Both the position numbers and the translations under genes were made by a program. From Allobosea lathyri (lineage in GTDB: Bacteria; Pseudomonadota; Alphaproteobacteria; Rhizobiales; Beijerinckiaceae), in contig NZ_FNUY01000004.1 of the NCBI RefSeq assembly GCF_900108245.1, positions 186,001 through 250,000 on the forward strand: a stretch of 64,000 bases of DNA, written 5' to 3'. Position 1 is the first letter of the stretch. Each line of letters begins with the position of its first letter. Below the pieces are notes generated by a model, which had not been told where the DNA came from, searched no databases, and saw only the letters and a program-made list of their open reading frames with translations. Below are positions 24,907-33,456 of this stretch, piece after piece.

Positions 24907-26409
24907 TCACGCAGCTTCGGCCGCGCGCCTGATCAGGAATTCGGCCAGCAGGGGAACCGGTCTTCCGGTCGAGACCTTCGTGTCGCGCGAAATCGAGGCC
25001 GTGCCGGCAATGTCGAGATGCGCCCAGGGGTACGCCCGCGCGAACCGGGCAAGAAAGCTCGCGGCCGTGATCGCATCGACCGCGCACGGGCCGAGATGGC
25101 TCAGATCGGCAAAATCGCTGTCGATCTGCTCGGGATCCTCGTCGGAGAGGGGAAGCTGCCAGGCGCGATCGCCCGCTACGGCGCCGCATTTCAGAAGCTC
25201 TGCTGCAAGGGCATCGTCATTGGCGAAGAGGCCGCTGGCATGGGAGCCGAGCGCAACTACACAGGCCTCCGTCAACGCAGCGACATCGATCACGCAGGCC
25301 GGGCGGAAATGCTCGGCATAGGTCAGCGCATCCCCGAGCAGCAGCCAACCCTCCGCATCATCGCTAAGGGTTTCGGTCGCCTGACGAAGAAGCGACGCAA
25401 CATGGTCGCCGGAATGCGCGACTTGCCGCCGTCGCGTGCCTTCCGCCGTGGCGATCAGGCCGATGACATTGATCGGCAAGCCCAGCCGCGCGACCGTTCG
25501 CATCGCACCCAGCACGCTGCCGGCACCGCGCATATCGAAGGTCAATGCGTCCGGGCTTGCCAGCGATCCCGATGGGCCTGCGCTGTCATCGATATTGATG
25601 CCCTTCCCGACGAGCACGATGGGTCTGCTCTTCACCCGCCGCCCGTTGCATCGCATCACGATGAGCTTGCAGGGCTTTGCCACGCCGCCTTCGGCCGAAA
25701 GAAACGGCCCCGAGCCAGGCATCGCGACGGTCGGGCGCTCCAGGATTTCGACATTGAATCCGAATTCGCCTCCCATCGCTATGGCCGTGCTCGCCAGAAA
25801 GGCGGGCGTGCAAATTCGCGCCGGCAGGTTGCCCAGGTTCTTGGCCAGCGCGACCCCTTCCGCCACCGCAACGCCTTGGCGCAGCGCCCCGACGAGCTCC
25901 GAGGTCAGCGTCTGCGGGATCAGCAGCATGACGTGGCAGACAGGCCGCCGCCGGACCGTCCGGCCGGTCTCCATGTCGGGCAACGCGAAAGCCGAACTGC
26001 CGGCGGCAACGACATGCCCGGCCTGCTGCACCCGCCAGCTCAGCGTGCGGCCGGGAACATCGATTTCTGCCAGCGTGACCACCGCCTCGGTGGTGGCGTT
26101 CTGGACCAGAACCCTGCCTGTCGCGGCAAGCGCCTTCCAATAGGCGCGATCGCAATAGGTTTCCGCTTTTCCCAGGCTGACAAGCAGAATGCGAGTGGCG
26201 AAGGATCCCGGCAGATGTTGGACCAGCAAGGTCGCGCCGGCCGCAGCTCCAAGCTCGCCCCGCTTCAAGATCAGGGCAATCCGGCCTTCCGTGAGATCGT
26301 CGACCGCCCGCGCCGATCCGGTCAGCGCCCCCGAGCTGAAAACGCCCAGGACAAGAAATTCCGTCTTGAGCCTTGCAGCATCGCCAACGGCGGGGACTAT
26401 CTCCATCAA
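24907..26409 (-). CDS. M17 leucyl-aminopeptidase family protein lacking catalytic Lys and Arg
   Basis: This 500-aa protein has the PepA two-domain layout. All metal-ligand positions are conserved relative to E. coli PepA: K269 in 'VLVGKGINIDD', D274, D292 in 'TFDMRGAGSVLGAM', and D361/E363 in 'DDAEGWLLLGDALTYAE'. The catalytic Lys (PepA K282) aligns with Gly281, and the catalytic bicarbonate-binding Arg (R356, 'AEGRL') is Trp365. The 'FDSGG' loop reads 'IDDSAGPSG'. Peptidase activity is therefore doubtful. PepA proteins also bind DNA and act in regulation, so a non-catalytic role is plausible. It lies between the efflux operon and the DUF1269/beta-helix/patatin genes on the same strand. Confidence 0.8.
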   Translation of the reverse strand: MMEIVPAVGDAARLKTEFLVLGVFSSGALTGSARAVDDLTEGRIALILKRGELGAAAGATLLVQHLPGSFATRILLVSLGKAETYCDRAYWKALAATGRVLVQNATTEAVVTLAEIDVPGRTLSWRVQQAGHVVAAGSSAFALPDMETGRTVRRRPVCHVMLLIPQTLTSELVGALRQGVAVAEGVALAKNLGNLPARICTPAFLASTAIAMGGEFGFNVEILERPTVAMPGSGPFLSAEGGVAKPCKLIVMRCNGRRVKSRPIVLVGKGINIDDSAGPSGSLASPDALTFDMRGAGSVLGAMRTVARLGLPINVIGLIATAEGTRRRQVAHSGDHVASLLRQATETLSDDAEGWLLLGDALTYAEHFRPACVIDVAALTEACVVALGSHASGLFANDDALAAELLKCGAVAGDRAWQLPLSDEDPEQIDSDFADLSHLGPCAVDAITAASFLARFARAYPWAHLDIAGTASISRDTKVSTGRPVPLLAEFLIRRAAEAA

Positions 26410-26511
26410 ATCCTCCGCGAAGAAAACACTGCACTGATTGGAGGTGAATCGGTTTCGCCGGGAACGGCTACGCCTCTCGGGAGATGCTGCCCTGATCGGG
26501 CCGCCCGCACG

Positions 26512-27696
26512 TCACGAAGGCGGACGGGTCGGCGGCGAGACGGCAGCAGCGCTGCGGCCGGCTCCGGCTTTCGGTTCCGGAAGCGGCGAAACGCGTTGAC
26601 CGACATGAAGCGCCTGGATGCCGCCGGTGACGATCACCTCGCCGGGTTCAAGCCCCTGCGAGACGATGACGCGGTTGGGATCGAAGCGCAGCACATCGAC
26701 GTTCCGGAGCGAGACCGTCGAGCTGGTGGGATCGACGATCCAGACGGCGGGAGAGACGCCCGACTGGGCCAATGCGCTCGCCGGAATAGCGACGATCGCG
26801 GCGGACGTGAGCTCCATCGTACCGGTCACGGTCGATCCCAGCCGCATTGCCTCCTGCGGATTGATCAGCCCGACCCTTACCTGAAAGGTGCGCGTCACCG
26901 GATCGGCCTGGGGCGCGACTTCACGCACCCGGCCATAGGCGGTTACCGAAGCGTCTTCTGCGAGCGCGATCCGGATCGTCGCATCGCCCGTTTTCGCCTC
27001 GAGTAGACGGGCCGGCACATTGAAGACAGCATCGCGCCCGTCATCGCGCGCCACCTGCACGATGACCTGTCCGGCCTGAACGACTTCGCCGGGCTCGACG
27101 CTGCGGGCCGTCACCACGCCGGCGACATCGGCCCGCAATTCGGTGAAGCCGAGGCGGTCCTGAGCCAGCTCGACCTGAGCCTCGGCATTTTCGAGCTGGG
27201 CTTGCGCGGTCTCCTGCGCCTGCAGCGCCTGGTCGAAGCGCGGGCGGGTCGTGAAGCCCTGCGCCATCAACCGTTCCTGGCGCTCGAACGTGTTGCGCGC
27301 CGTACCGACCTCTCCCCTGGCAGCCGTCAAGGCCGCCTTCGCCGCATTGAGGGCATTCCGTTCGATCACGGGGTCCAGCCGAGCAACAACCTGACCGGCT
27401 GCGACACGGTCCCCGACATTGACCGGCCGCTCGCTGACGCGACCACCGATCCGGAACCCCAGCGCTACGTTCTTCTCGGCCTGGATCTCGCCGGTCAGTT
27501 TCGTGTCGTTGGCAAGCTTGCTCTCCTCGACCGTGGCGACGCGCACAGGCCTGGCGGCCGTCGGCGGAGCCGGCTCGTTTTGGCCGCAAGCCGCCAACGC
27601 AAGGACAAGCGCCATGGCGGTCACAGGCCGGACGATTTCCCGGCCAAATGTCTTGGCACGAGGTGACGCGGCAAGAATTGTCGGGATCAGCTTCAT
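26512..27696 (-). CDS. RND efflux periplasmic adaptor lipoprotein (MFP), downstream copy
   Basis: A 394-aa HlyD/AcrA-family membrane fusion protein with a lipobox (MALVLALAACGQ). The lipoyl half-motif 'GFRIGGRVSERPVNVGDRV' precedes a coiled-coil hairpin rich in Ala/Gln/Glu (about residues 120-190) and a second lipoyl half 'ADVAGVVTARSVEPGEVVQA'. A beta-barrel with 'DPVTRTFQVRVGLINPQ' follows. It bridges the RND pump to an outer-membrane channel in the periplasm. ATGA overlap with the RND gene. A homologous adaptor gene lies on the other side of the RND gene, so one pump has two adaptors. Confidence 0.9.
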   Translation of the reverse strand: MKLIPTILAASPRAKTFGREIVRPVTAMALVLALAACGQNEPAPPTAARPVRVATVEESKLANDTKLTGEIQAEKNVALGFRIGGRVSERPVNVGDRVAAGQVVARLDPVIERNALNAAKAALTAARGEVGTARNTFERQERLMAQGFTTRPRFDQALQAQETAQAQLENAEAQVELAQDRLGFTELRADVAGVVTARSVEPGEVVQAGQVIVQVARDDGRDAVFNVPARLLEAKTGDATIRIALAEDASVTAYGRVREVAPQADPVTRTFQVRVGLINPQEAMRLGSTVTGTMELTSAAIVAIPASALAQSGVSPAVWIVDPTSSTVSLRNVDVLRFDPNRVIVSQGLEPGEVIVTGGIQALHVGQRVSPLPEPKAGAGRSAAAVSPPTRPPS

Positions 27697-30600
27697 GTCG
27701 AGGGAACTCCCGCAACGCCCGCAGCCCGGGTCTTGTTTTTGGTCGGGGTCTGGTTTTTGGTCGTGGTCTTGCTCGGCGTGCTCGAAGCCCTGTCGAACAC
27801 GGCAACGTAAAGCGTGGGCAGCAGGATAAGGGTCAGGACGGTCGCCACGAGCAGACCACCCATGATCGCGAAGGCCATCGGCCCCCAGAACACGGTCGGC
27901 GCGATCGGGATCATGCCGAGCACCGTGGATATCGCCGTCAGCACGATCGGCCGAAAACGGGTCGTGCTCGCATCGAGCGCCGCCTGCGTCACGCTCTTGC
28001 CGTTCGAGCGTTCCTCTTCGATCTGGCCGATCAGGATCACCGCATTCTTGGTGATGATGCCGATCAGCGCCAGGACGCCCAGCAGCGCCACGAAGCCCAG
28101 AGGCTTGTTGGAAATCAGCAGGGCGCCGACCACACCGATGAGACCGAGCGGGGCGATGCTGAGGACGATCGCGAGCCGCCTGAAGCTGCGCAGCTCCGCC
28201 ATCAGCACCGTGAGCATGATTAGGAGCATGACCGGCACCACCGCGATGACCGAGGCCTGCGAACTGGCGCTCTCCTCGACCGTTCCGCCGACCTCGATGC
28301 TGTAGGCGGGCGGCAGGGTCTTCCGGAGGTTTTCGATAGCCGGCGCGAGCGCGGAGACGACGGCATCGGGCTGAATGCCGGGCACGACATCGGCCGCCAC
28401 GGTGAGGTTGGGTAGGCGATCTCGACGCCAGATCAGCGGCGCATCCTGGCCATAACTGAAGGTGACGAACTGCGACAGCGGCACCGAGCGGCCACCGGGC
28501 AGCGCAACCTGCATCGTCCGCAGCGTCGCAAGCGAGACACGCTCCGCATCCTGCGCCCGCACCACGACATCGACGAGATAGATATCGTCGCGAACCTGCG
28601 TCACCACCGTGCCGGAGACCACGGTGTTGAGGATCGCCGCGAGCGCCTGCGAACTCAGGCCAAGGCGCCTCGCCTCATCCTGATCGACGCGCAGCCGCAA
28701 TTCGCGCGAAGGCTCGATCCAGTCGAAATTGACCTGCTCGGCCTTCGGATTCGCGGCCACAACCTGCGCAAGCTTCATCGCGATCGAGCGAACTTCCGCG
28801 ATCTCGGGCCCGCTGACACGGTACTGCACGGGCCAGCCGACCGGCGGCCCGAGCTCCAGCGGATAGATGCGCCCGACGACATTCGGGAAGTCGTTGGCCA
28901 GCAACGCCTCGAGCTTCGCCTGCAGCCGGTCACGCGCCGGAACGTCCTTGGCGACGATCACGGCCTGGCTGAAGAAGTCGTTGGGCAGCTGGGCGTTCAG
29001 CGGCAGATAGAACCGGATCGCTCCGCGCCCGACATAGGTGCTCCAGCGATCGACATCGGGATTGCCCTTCAGCGTCGCATCGAGCCGCGTTGCAAGCTCC
29101 TGGCTAGCGTAGATCGACGCGTTCTGCGGCAGCGTCAGGTCGACCAGCAATTCAGGCCGGTCCGACGCCGGGAAGAATTGCCGCGGCACCAGCGGCAAAG
29201 CGAGCACCGAGGCCGCAAACAGCACGAGCGTCACCGCGATCGTGATCCACCGCACCCGGATCGCGCCGGCAAGCGTCTTCCTGAACAGCGTCACCACGCG
29301 TCCGGGCTCGGCCGTGGCCGATGACGGCTTCGGTGACGACAACATCGCCACGCCGAGCACGGGAGCAAAGATCACCGCGACGAACCAGGAAACGACGAGC
29401 GCAATACTGACCACGGCGAAGAGCGAAAACGTGTATTCGCCCGCCGAACTCGCGGCAAAACCGATCGGCACGAAGCCGGCGATCGTCACCAGCGTACCAG
29501 CCGCCATCGCCACGGCATATCGCTTGAAGGCATAGGTCGCGGCTTTGGTCTTCTCGTCGCCCGCGGCAAGCCGCGTCACCATGGCGTCGGTCGTGGTCAT
29601 CGCGTCGTCGACCAGAAGCGCCAGCGCGATGATCAGCGCGCCCAGCGAAATGCGCTGCATGTCGATGCCGACGACGAGCATGCCGGCGAAGACGATGGCG
29701 AGCGTCAGCGGAATCGACAGCGCGACGACGAGACCGGCTCGCACGCCCAGGCTGACGAAGCTCACGACAAGGATGATGCCGATCGATTGCCAAAGCGACG
29801 TCATGAAATCGGCGATGGCGTGATCGACCGTCACGGCCTGATCGGCGACAAGGCGCGGCTCGATGCCGACGGGCAGATTGGCGGTGACCTCCGCCATCGC
29901 CTTCTTGACGTTGCGGCCAAGCGCCAGGATGTCGCCGCCATCCCGCATGGCGATGCCCAGGCCGATCGCATCCTGCCCGTTCACGCGGAACATCGGCTGG
30001 GGCGGGTCAGCATGGCCACGCCTAACCGTGGCGATGTCGGCGAGCCGGACCATGCGGTCGCCGACGGGGAAGTTCACGTTGAGAAGGTCGGCTTCCGACT
30101 GGAAGGCACCGGAGACGCGCACCGAGAGCTTCTCGTCCTGCGTCTGGATCGTGCCGGCCGGGCGCACCACGTTCTGGCTCTGCAGGGCTGCGAGCAGCGC
30201 GCTGCGGTCGATGCCCAGATTGGCCAGCTCGCGCACCGAGAACTCGACGAAGATCCTCTCGTCCTGCGCGCCGATGATCTCGATCTTCGAGACGTCGGGA
30301 ACCAGCAGCAATCGCGAACGGATCGCCTCGACATGGTCGCGCAGATCGCGGCCGGTGAAGCCGTCGGCGGTGAATCCGTAGATGATGCCGAAGGTGTCGC
30401 CAAAGCGGTCGTTGAAGAAGGGACCGAGCGTTCCCGTCGGCAGCGTGTGGCGGATATCGGTGACGAGATTGCGAACCTGATACCAGGTGTCCTGAACCTT
30501 GCGCGCCGGGATCGACTGCTTCAAGTCGACGAAGATCGTCGTCACGCCGGGCGTCGTATAGCTGCGAACGGAATCCAGCCCGGGCGTTTCCTCGAGCTGG

Positions 30601-30812
30601 CGCTCGAGACGCTCCGTGACCTGTTTCAGCGTGTCATCCATGGTCGCGCCGGGCCAGGCTGCCGAGACCACCATCGTCTTGATCACGAAGGACGGATCCT
30701 CGTTCCGGCCCAGCCGGTAATAGGCCAGCAATCCGGCGGCGACCGACACGATCATGAAATAGATCACGACCGAGCGGTTCTTGAGCGCCCAGTCCGAGAG
30801 GTTGAAAGTCAT
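27693..30812 (-). CDS. RND-family multidrug efflux permease
   Basis: A 1039-aa, 12-helix AcrB-superfamily protein (MTFNLSDWALKNRSVVIYFM). Proton-relay residues are present in TM4 ('ALALLVDDAMTTTDAMV', the conserved Asp pair). C-terminal 'GLIGVVGALLISNKPLGFVA' and 'GIITKNAVILIGQIEEE' helices match the CzcA/MdtB-like hydrophobe group, and 'TAISTVLGMIPIAPTVFWGP' closes the core. It exports drugs or toxic organics using the proton gradient, in complex with adaptors. It is flanked on both sides, with ATGA overlaps, by adaptor genes. No outer-membrane factor gene is present, so it must use a TolC-like channel encoded elsewhere. Length is normal. Confidence 0.93.
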   Translation of the reverse strand: MTFNLSDWALKNRSVVIYFMIVSVAAGLLAYYRLGRNEDPSFVIKTMVVSAAWPGATMDDTLKQVTERLERQLEETPGLDSVRSYTTPGVTTIFVDLKQSIPARKVQDTWYQVRNLVTDIRHTLPTGTLGPFFNDRFGDTFGIIYGFTADGFTGRDLRDHVEAIRSRLLLVPDVSKIEIIGAQDERIFVEFSVRELANLGIDRSALLAALQSQNVVRPAGTIQTQDEKLSVRVSGAFQSEADLLNVNFPVGDRMVRLADIATVRRGHADPPQPMFRVNGQDAIGLGIAMRDGGDILALGRNVKKAMAEVTANLPVGIEPRLVADQAVTVDHAIADFMTSLWQSIGIILVVSFVSLGVRAGLVVALSIPLTLAIVFAGMLVVGIDMQRISLGALIIALALLVDDAMTTTDAMVTRLAAGDEKTKAATYAFKRYAVAMAAGTLVTIAGFVPIGFAASSAGEYTFSLFAVVSIALVVSWFVAVIFAPVLGVAMLSSPKPSSATAEPGRVVTLFRKTLAGAIRVRWITIAVTLVLFAASVLALPLVPRQFFPASDRPELLVDLTLPQNASIYASQELATRLDATLKGNPDVDRWSTYVGRGAIRFYLPLNAQLPNDFFSQAVIVAKDVPARDRLQAKLEALLANDFPNVVGRIYPLELGPPVGWPVQYRVSGPEIAEVRSIAMKLAQVVAANPKAEQVNFDWIEPSRELRLRVDQDEARRLGLSSQALAAILNTVVSGTVVTQVRDDIYLVDVVVRAQDAERVSLATLRTMQVALPGGRSVPLSQFVTFSYGQDAPLIWRRDRLPNLTVAADVVPGIQPDAVVSALAPAIENLRKTLPPAYSIEVGGTVEESASSQASVIAVVPVMLLIMLTVLMAELRSFRRLAIVLSIAPLGLIGVVGALLISNKPLGFVALLGVLALIGIITKNAVILIGQIEEERSNGKSVTQAALDASTTRFRPIVLTAISTVLGMIPIAPTVFWGPMAFAIMGGLLVATVLTLILLPTLYVAVFDRASSTPSKTTTKNQTPTKNKTRAAGVAGVPST

Positions 30813-31996
30813 CGCGGTTCCGTCCCGGTCAGCCGCACGGCCTGGCCGTCCTGCAGGAGATTCGCCCCGGCGGTCACAATGACGTCGCCGGGCTGGAGCC
30901 CATTCCGGATCAAGGCCGTGGCGGGGTCGGCGCTGAGCACGTCGAGCTTGCGCAAGGACACGGTGAGGCTCTGCGGATTGACGATCCAGGCGCCCGTGTC
31001 GGGTCCACGCCGGGTAAGCGCCGTCGCCGGAATAGCGATAGCCGAAAGCTCGCTGCCGCGGATCGTGCCCGTGACGGTGGTGCCCAGCCGGAAGGTCGGC
31101 GGCGGGTCGATCAGGCCGATCCTGACGCGGAAGGTGCGGGTCACAGGGTCGGCCTGCGGCGAGACCTCCCGCACACGGCCGCGCACTGTCACGCTGGGGT
31201 CGCCGGCAAGGCTGACGACCACCTGCGCTTCGGGCGAAGTCGAGCGGATCACGTCAGCCGGCACCTCGAAGACGGCATCGCGCCCGTCGCGTCGCGCCAG
31301 CTGCACGACCATGCGGCCAGCCGGAACGATTTCGCCGGGCTCGGCCCCGATCATGGTCACGACGCCCGGCGCATCGGCTTTCAGGGAAGTGAAGCTGACG
31401 ACATCCTCGGCCGTCTTGACCTGGGCCTGTGCGGCCTCCACCTGCGCCTGCGCCGCGATGCGCGCCTGCTCGGCGGCTTCGAAATCGGCGCGCGTCGTCA
31501 CATTGCGCTGAAGCAGGTGGCTCTGCCGCTGATACTGGTTCTCGGCCTGCCGCAGGAAGCCCTGCGCCGCCGTAAGCGCCGCCCGGGCGGAGCGCAGCGC
31601 GTTGAGCTCGTTCTCCGGGTCGAGACGCGCGAGCAGGTCTCCGTCCCGAACCGTGGCACCGACACCGACCGCCCGCTCGGCCAAGCGGCCGGAAATACGG
31701 AAGGACAGCGCCGTCTGGTCCTTGGCCTCGATATGGCCGGCAAAGCTGATATCGGCCGCGGCAGGTGGTTGCTCGACAGTGATCGTGCGGATGGGGCGCA
31801 CGGGCGGCGGCGGTGCTTCCGCCTCGCTTTGGCAGGCAGCGCAGAGGAGCGCGACGGCCGTCAACGCCATGGCGCGCGACACGGTCGAAACCGTCATGGA
31901 CGAACTCGCTGCGGCAGCAGGAGCATGCGCCGAGGCCATTGCGTCGGCCCAACCGGCTGGGCGAGCCCGGCTCCTTCGCAGTTCCAGAAAGGGCAT
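30809..31996 (-). CDS. RND efflux periplasmic adaptor lipoprotein (MFP), upstream copy
   Basis: A 395-aa HlyD/AcrA-family adaptor with lipobox 'ALTAVALLCAACQSEA' after a long N-terminal stretch. It has lipoyl motif 'SFRISGRLAERAVGVGATVR', coiled-coil hairpin, 'KADAPGVVTMIGAEPGEIVP' and the barrel motif 'DPVTRTFRVRIGLIDPPP'. ATG 31996 is chosen for a strong GGAGGAA site seven bases upstream, although the signal sequence then starts about 35 residues in; a later Met (SSSMTVSTVSRAMALT) would give a more usual signal peptide. It is first in the MFP-RND-MFP operon. A pair of TCCCAA/TTGGGA dyads at 32132-32165 lies in its promoter region. Confidence 0.88.
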   Translation of the reverse strand: MPFLELRRSRARPAGWADAMASAHAPAAAASSSMTVSTVSRAMALTAVALLCAACQSEAEAPPPPVRPIRTITVEQPPAAADISFAGHIEAKDQTALSFRISGRLAERAVGVGATVRDGDLLARLDPENELNALRSARAALTAAQGFLRQAENQYQRQSHLLQRNVTTRADFEAAEQARIAAQAQVEAAQAQVKTAEDVVSFTSLKADAPGVVTMIGAEPGEIVPAGRMVVQLARRDGRDAVFEVPADVIRSTSPEAQVVVSLAGDPSVTVRGRVREVSPQADPVTRTFRVRIGLIDPPPTFRLGTTVTGTIRGSELSAIAIPATALTRRGPDTGAWIVNPQSLTVSLRKLDVLSADPATALIRNGLQPGDVIVTAGANLLQDGQAVRLTGTEPR

Positions 31997-32131
31997 ACTG
32001 TTCTTCCTCCGGCGACCGCGAGACAGAGGCAGTGGGCCTCGGGCGCTAGACAACGCTTCCGTCGCGCCAACCATTCCGGACGGTGGGAAAGGACGGTACC
32101 AACTGTCCCCAAGGCGCGGATTAGCTCAGAA

Positions 32132-32165
32132 TCCCAATCCTGCGCTGCTCATCCCAATCTTGGGA
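32132..32165 (-). promoter_or_regulatory. TCCCAA/TTGGGA dyad plus half-site, upstream of the efflux operon
   Basis: A perfect 14-bp palindrome TCCCAATCTTGGGA occupies 32152-32165. Read on the minus strand, a second TTGGGA half-site (32132-32137) follows, 20 bp from the first, continuing as TTCTGAGC. The same arrangement, in the same orientation to its gene, occurs upstream of abgT at 36078-36112. This suggests a shared regulator or promoter element. Confidence 0.5.
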
Positions 32166-32202
32166 CGAGCCGCTGCCGGATGAAATATGCGAAGCCGAAC
32201 CG

Positions 32203-33369
32203 TCATGCTGGCCGGGGTTCGCTTGCGCCCTCCCGCGCCTGTGAGATGGCGACAGGGAGCAGCAGCAGGAAGCCGGCTCCGGCAGCAATGGCCATCAGCC
32301 AGTAGATTTGCTCGCCCCAGGATCCATAGAGATAGCCGGAAAGCGACATCAGAACGGCCATGGCACCAGCCCAACCGGCGGCCATCCACGCCTGGACCTG
32401 CGCAAGCATCGAGGCCGGCGCGAGCCTGGCGAGCAGAAAGACGCTGCCGAGATGCGTCATCCCGAAGGTCACGCCCTGCAGCAGCTGGAGCCCGACGAGA
32501 AAGCCCAGATGCGGATCGAGCGCCATTCCGCTCCAGCGGATCGTTGCGATGGCTGCACTCCCCAGCAGCAGCGCGGCCGAGCCGATAAGGGCATGTCCGA
32601 CCACGCTGAACAGCACGATCTCAGAGACCACCCCGACCGCCCAAAGACCGCCGATCGCGGCTCCCGACATCCCGCTGCTCTGCCAATGCAGCGCACTGAA
32701 CGCATAGACGGCGGCATGACTCGCCTGCACCAGCGCTGCCCCGGCAATCGTGAAGCCCAGCAGCCACGGCCGGTCCAGCCGTCCCACCGCGATCGTCGCG
32801 GACGGCGCCAGTTCGGGCGCCCTCACTCCGGCAATGGCGATGGCGGCAAGTGCGGTGACGAGCGCGGATATCAGGAGCATGCCGATGATCGACGAGGTCG
32901 GAAGCCAGTCGAGCATCCACCCGGCCACGATATTGGCCAGCGCAAAGCCTGCCGAGCCCCAAAGCCGGATGCGCCCATAGCGCAGCTCGGCCGCATGCAG
33001 CCGGCTCAGCACCCGCAGCGTGACCGCGTCGGTCAAGGCGATCAGCGGCCCCTGGGCCGAAGCGATCACGACCACCAGCAGGAGGATCTGGACAAAGCCA
33101 TGGGCGAAGGCGAGCAGCGCGGTTCCGAGCACGACCAGCACCGAGCAGGCGACCAGTGCCGCCGCCATCCGCCCCGTGCGGTCCACGAAAGCCGCAACGA
33201 TCGGGTTCGCGACGATGCGCGTCAGCAGCGGCGCGGCGAGCACGATCCCGATGACGCTGTCTTCAAGTGCCGAAGCGCGCAGCCAGAGCGGAAAGAACGG
33301 CAGATTGACGCCAAGCTCGAAGAAAAGAGCCGCATAGAGAAACGAGAGCCGTCCCGTGGCCCGGCTCAT
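32203..33369 (-). CDS. MFS transporter (HcaT/phenylpropionate-permease-like)
   Basis: A 388-aa, 12-helix major facilitator protein. 'YAALFFELGVNLPFFPLWLR' at the N-terminus and 'ELRYGRIRLWGSAGFALANI' in the loop after TM4 mark the PPP/HcaT-like MFS subgroup. Those proteins include permeases for phenylpropionate, nucleosides and sugars. No substrate can be assigned. It is transcribed in the same direction as the upstream AraC-type regulator gene and ends about 200 bp before the efflux operon, so it may share control with either. Confidence 0.85.
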   Translation of the reverse strand: MSRATGRLSFLYAALFFELGVNLPFFPLWLRASALEDSVIGIVLAAPLLTRIVANPIVAAFVDRTGRMAAALVACSVLVVLGTALLAFAHGFVQILLLVVVIASAQGPLIALTDAVTLRVLSRLHAAELRYGRIRLWGSAGFALANIVAGWMLDWLPTSSIIGMLLISALVTALAAIAIAGVRAPELAPSATIAVGRLDRPWLLGFTIAGAALVQASHAAVYAFSALHWQSSGMSGAAIGGLWAVGVVSEIVLFSVVGHALIGSAALLLGSAAIATIRWSGMALDPHLGFLVGLQLLQGVTFGMTHLGSVFLLARLAPASMLAQVQAWMAAGWAGAMAVLMSLSGYLYGSWGEQIYWLMAIAAGAGFLLLLPVAISQAREGASEPRPA

Positions 33370-33456
33370 ACGATAAATTCCATGCTCGTCGGACTGCCGA
33401 TAATGCGGTGTTTGCGCGGACCAAGCGAACTATGCCCGATCTTCCGCAGCGTCAAT

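Noticed and set aside
32110..32150. tRNA-like start (GCGGATTAGCTCAG)
   Set aside because: Only the D-arm-like words match. No acceptor pairing, anticodon arm or T-loop (GTTCGA) follows, and the region is better explained by the TCCCAA sites.
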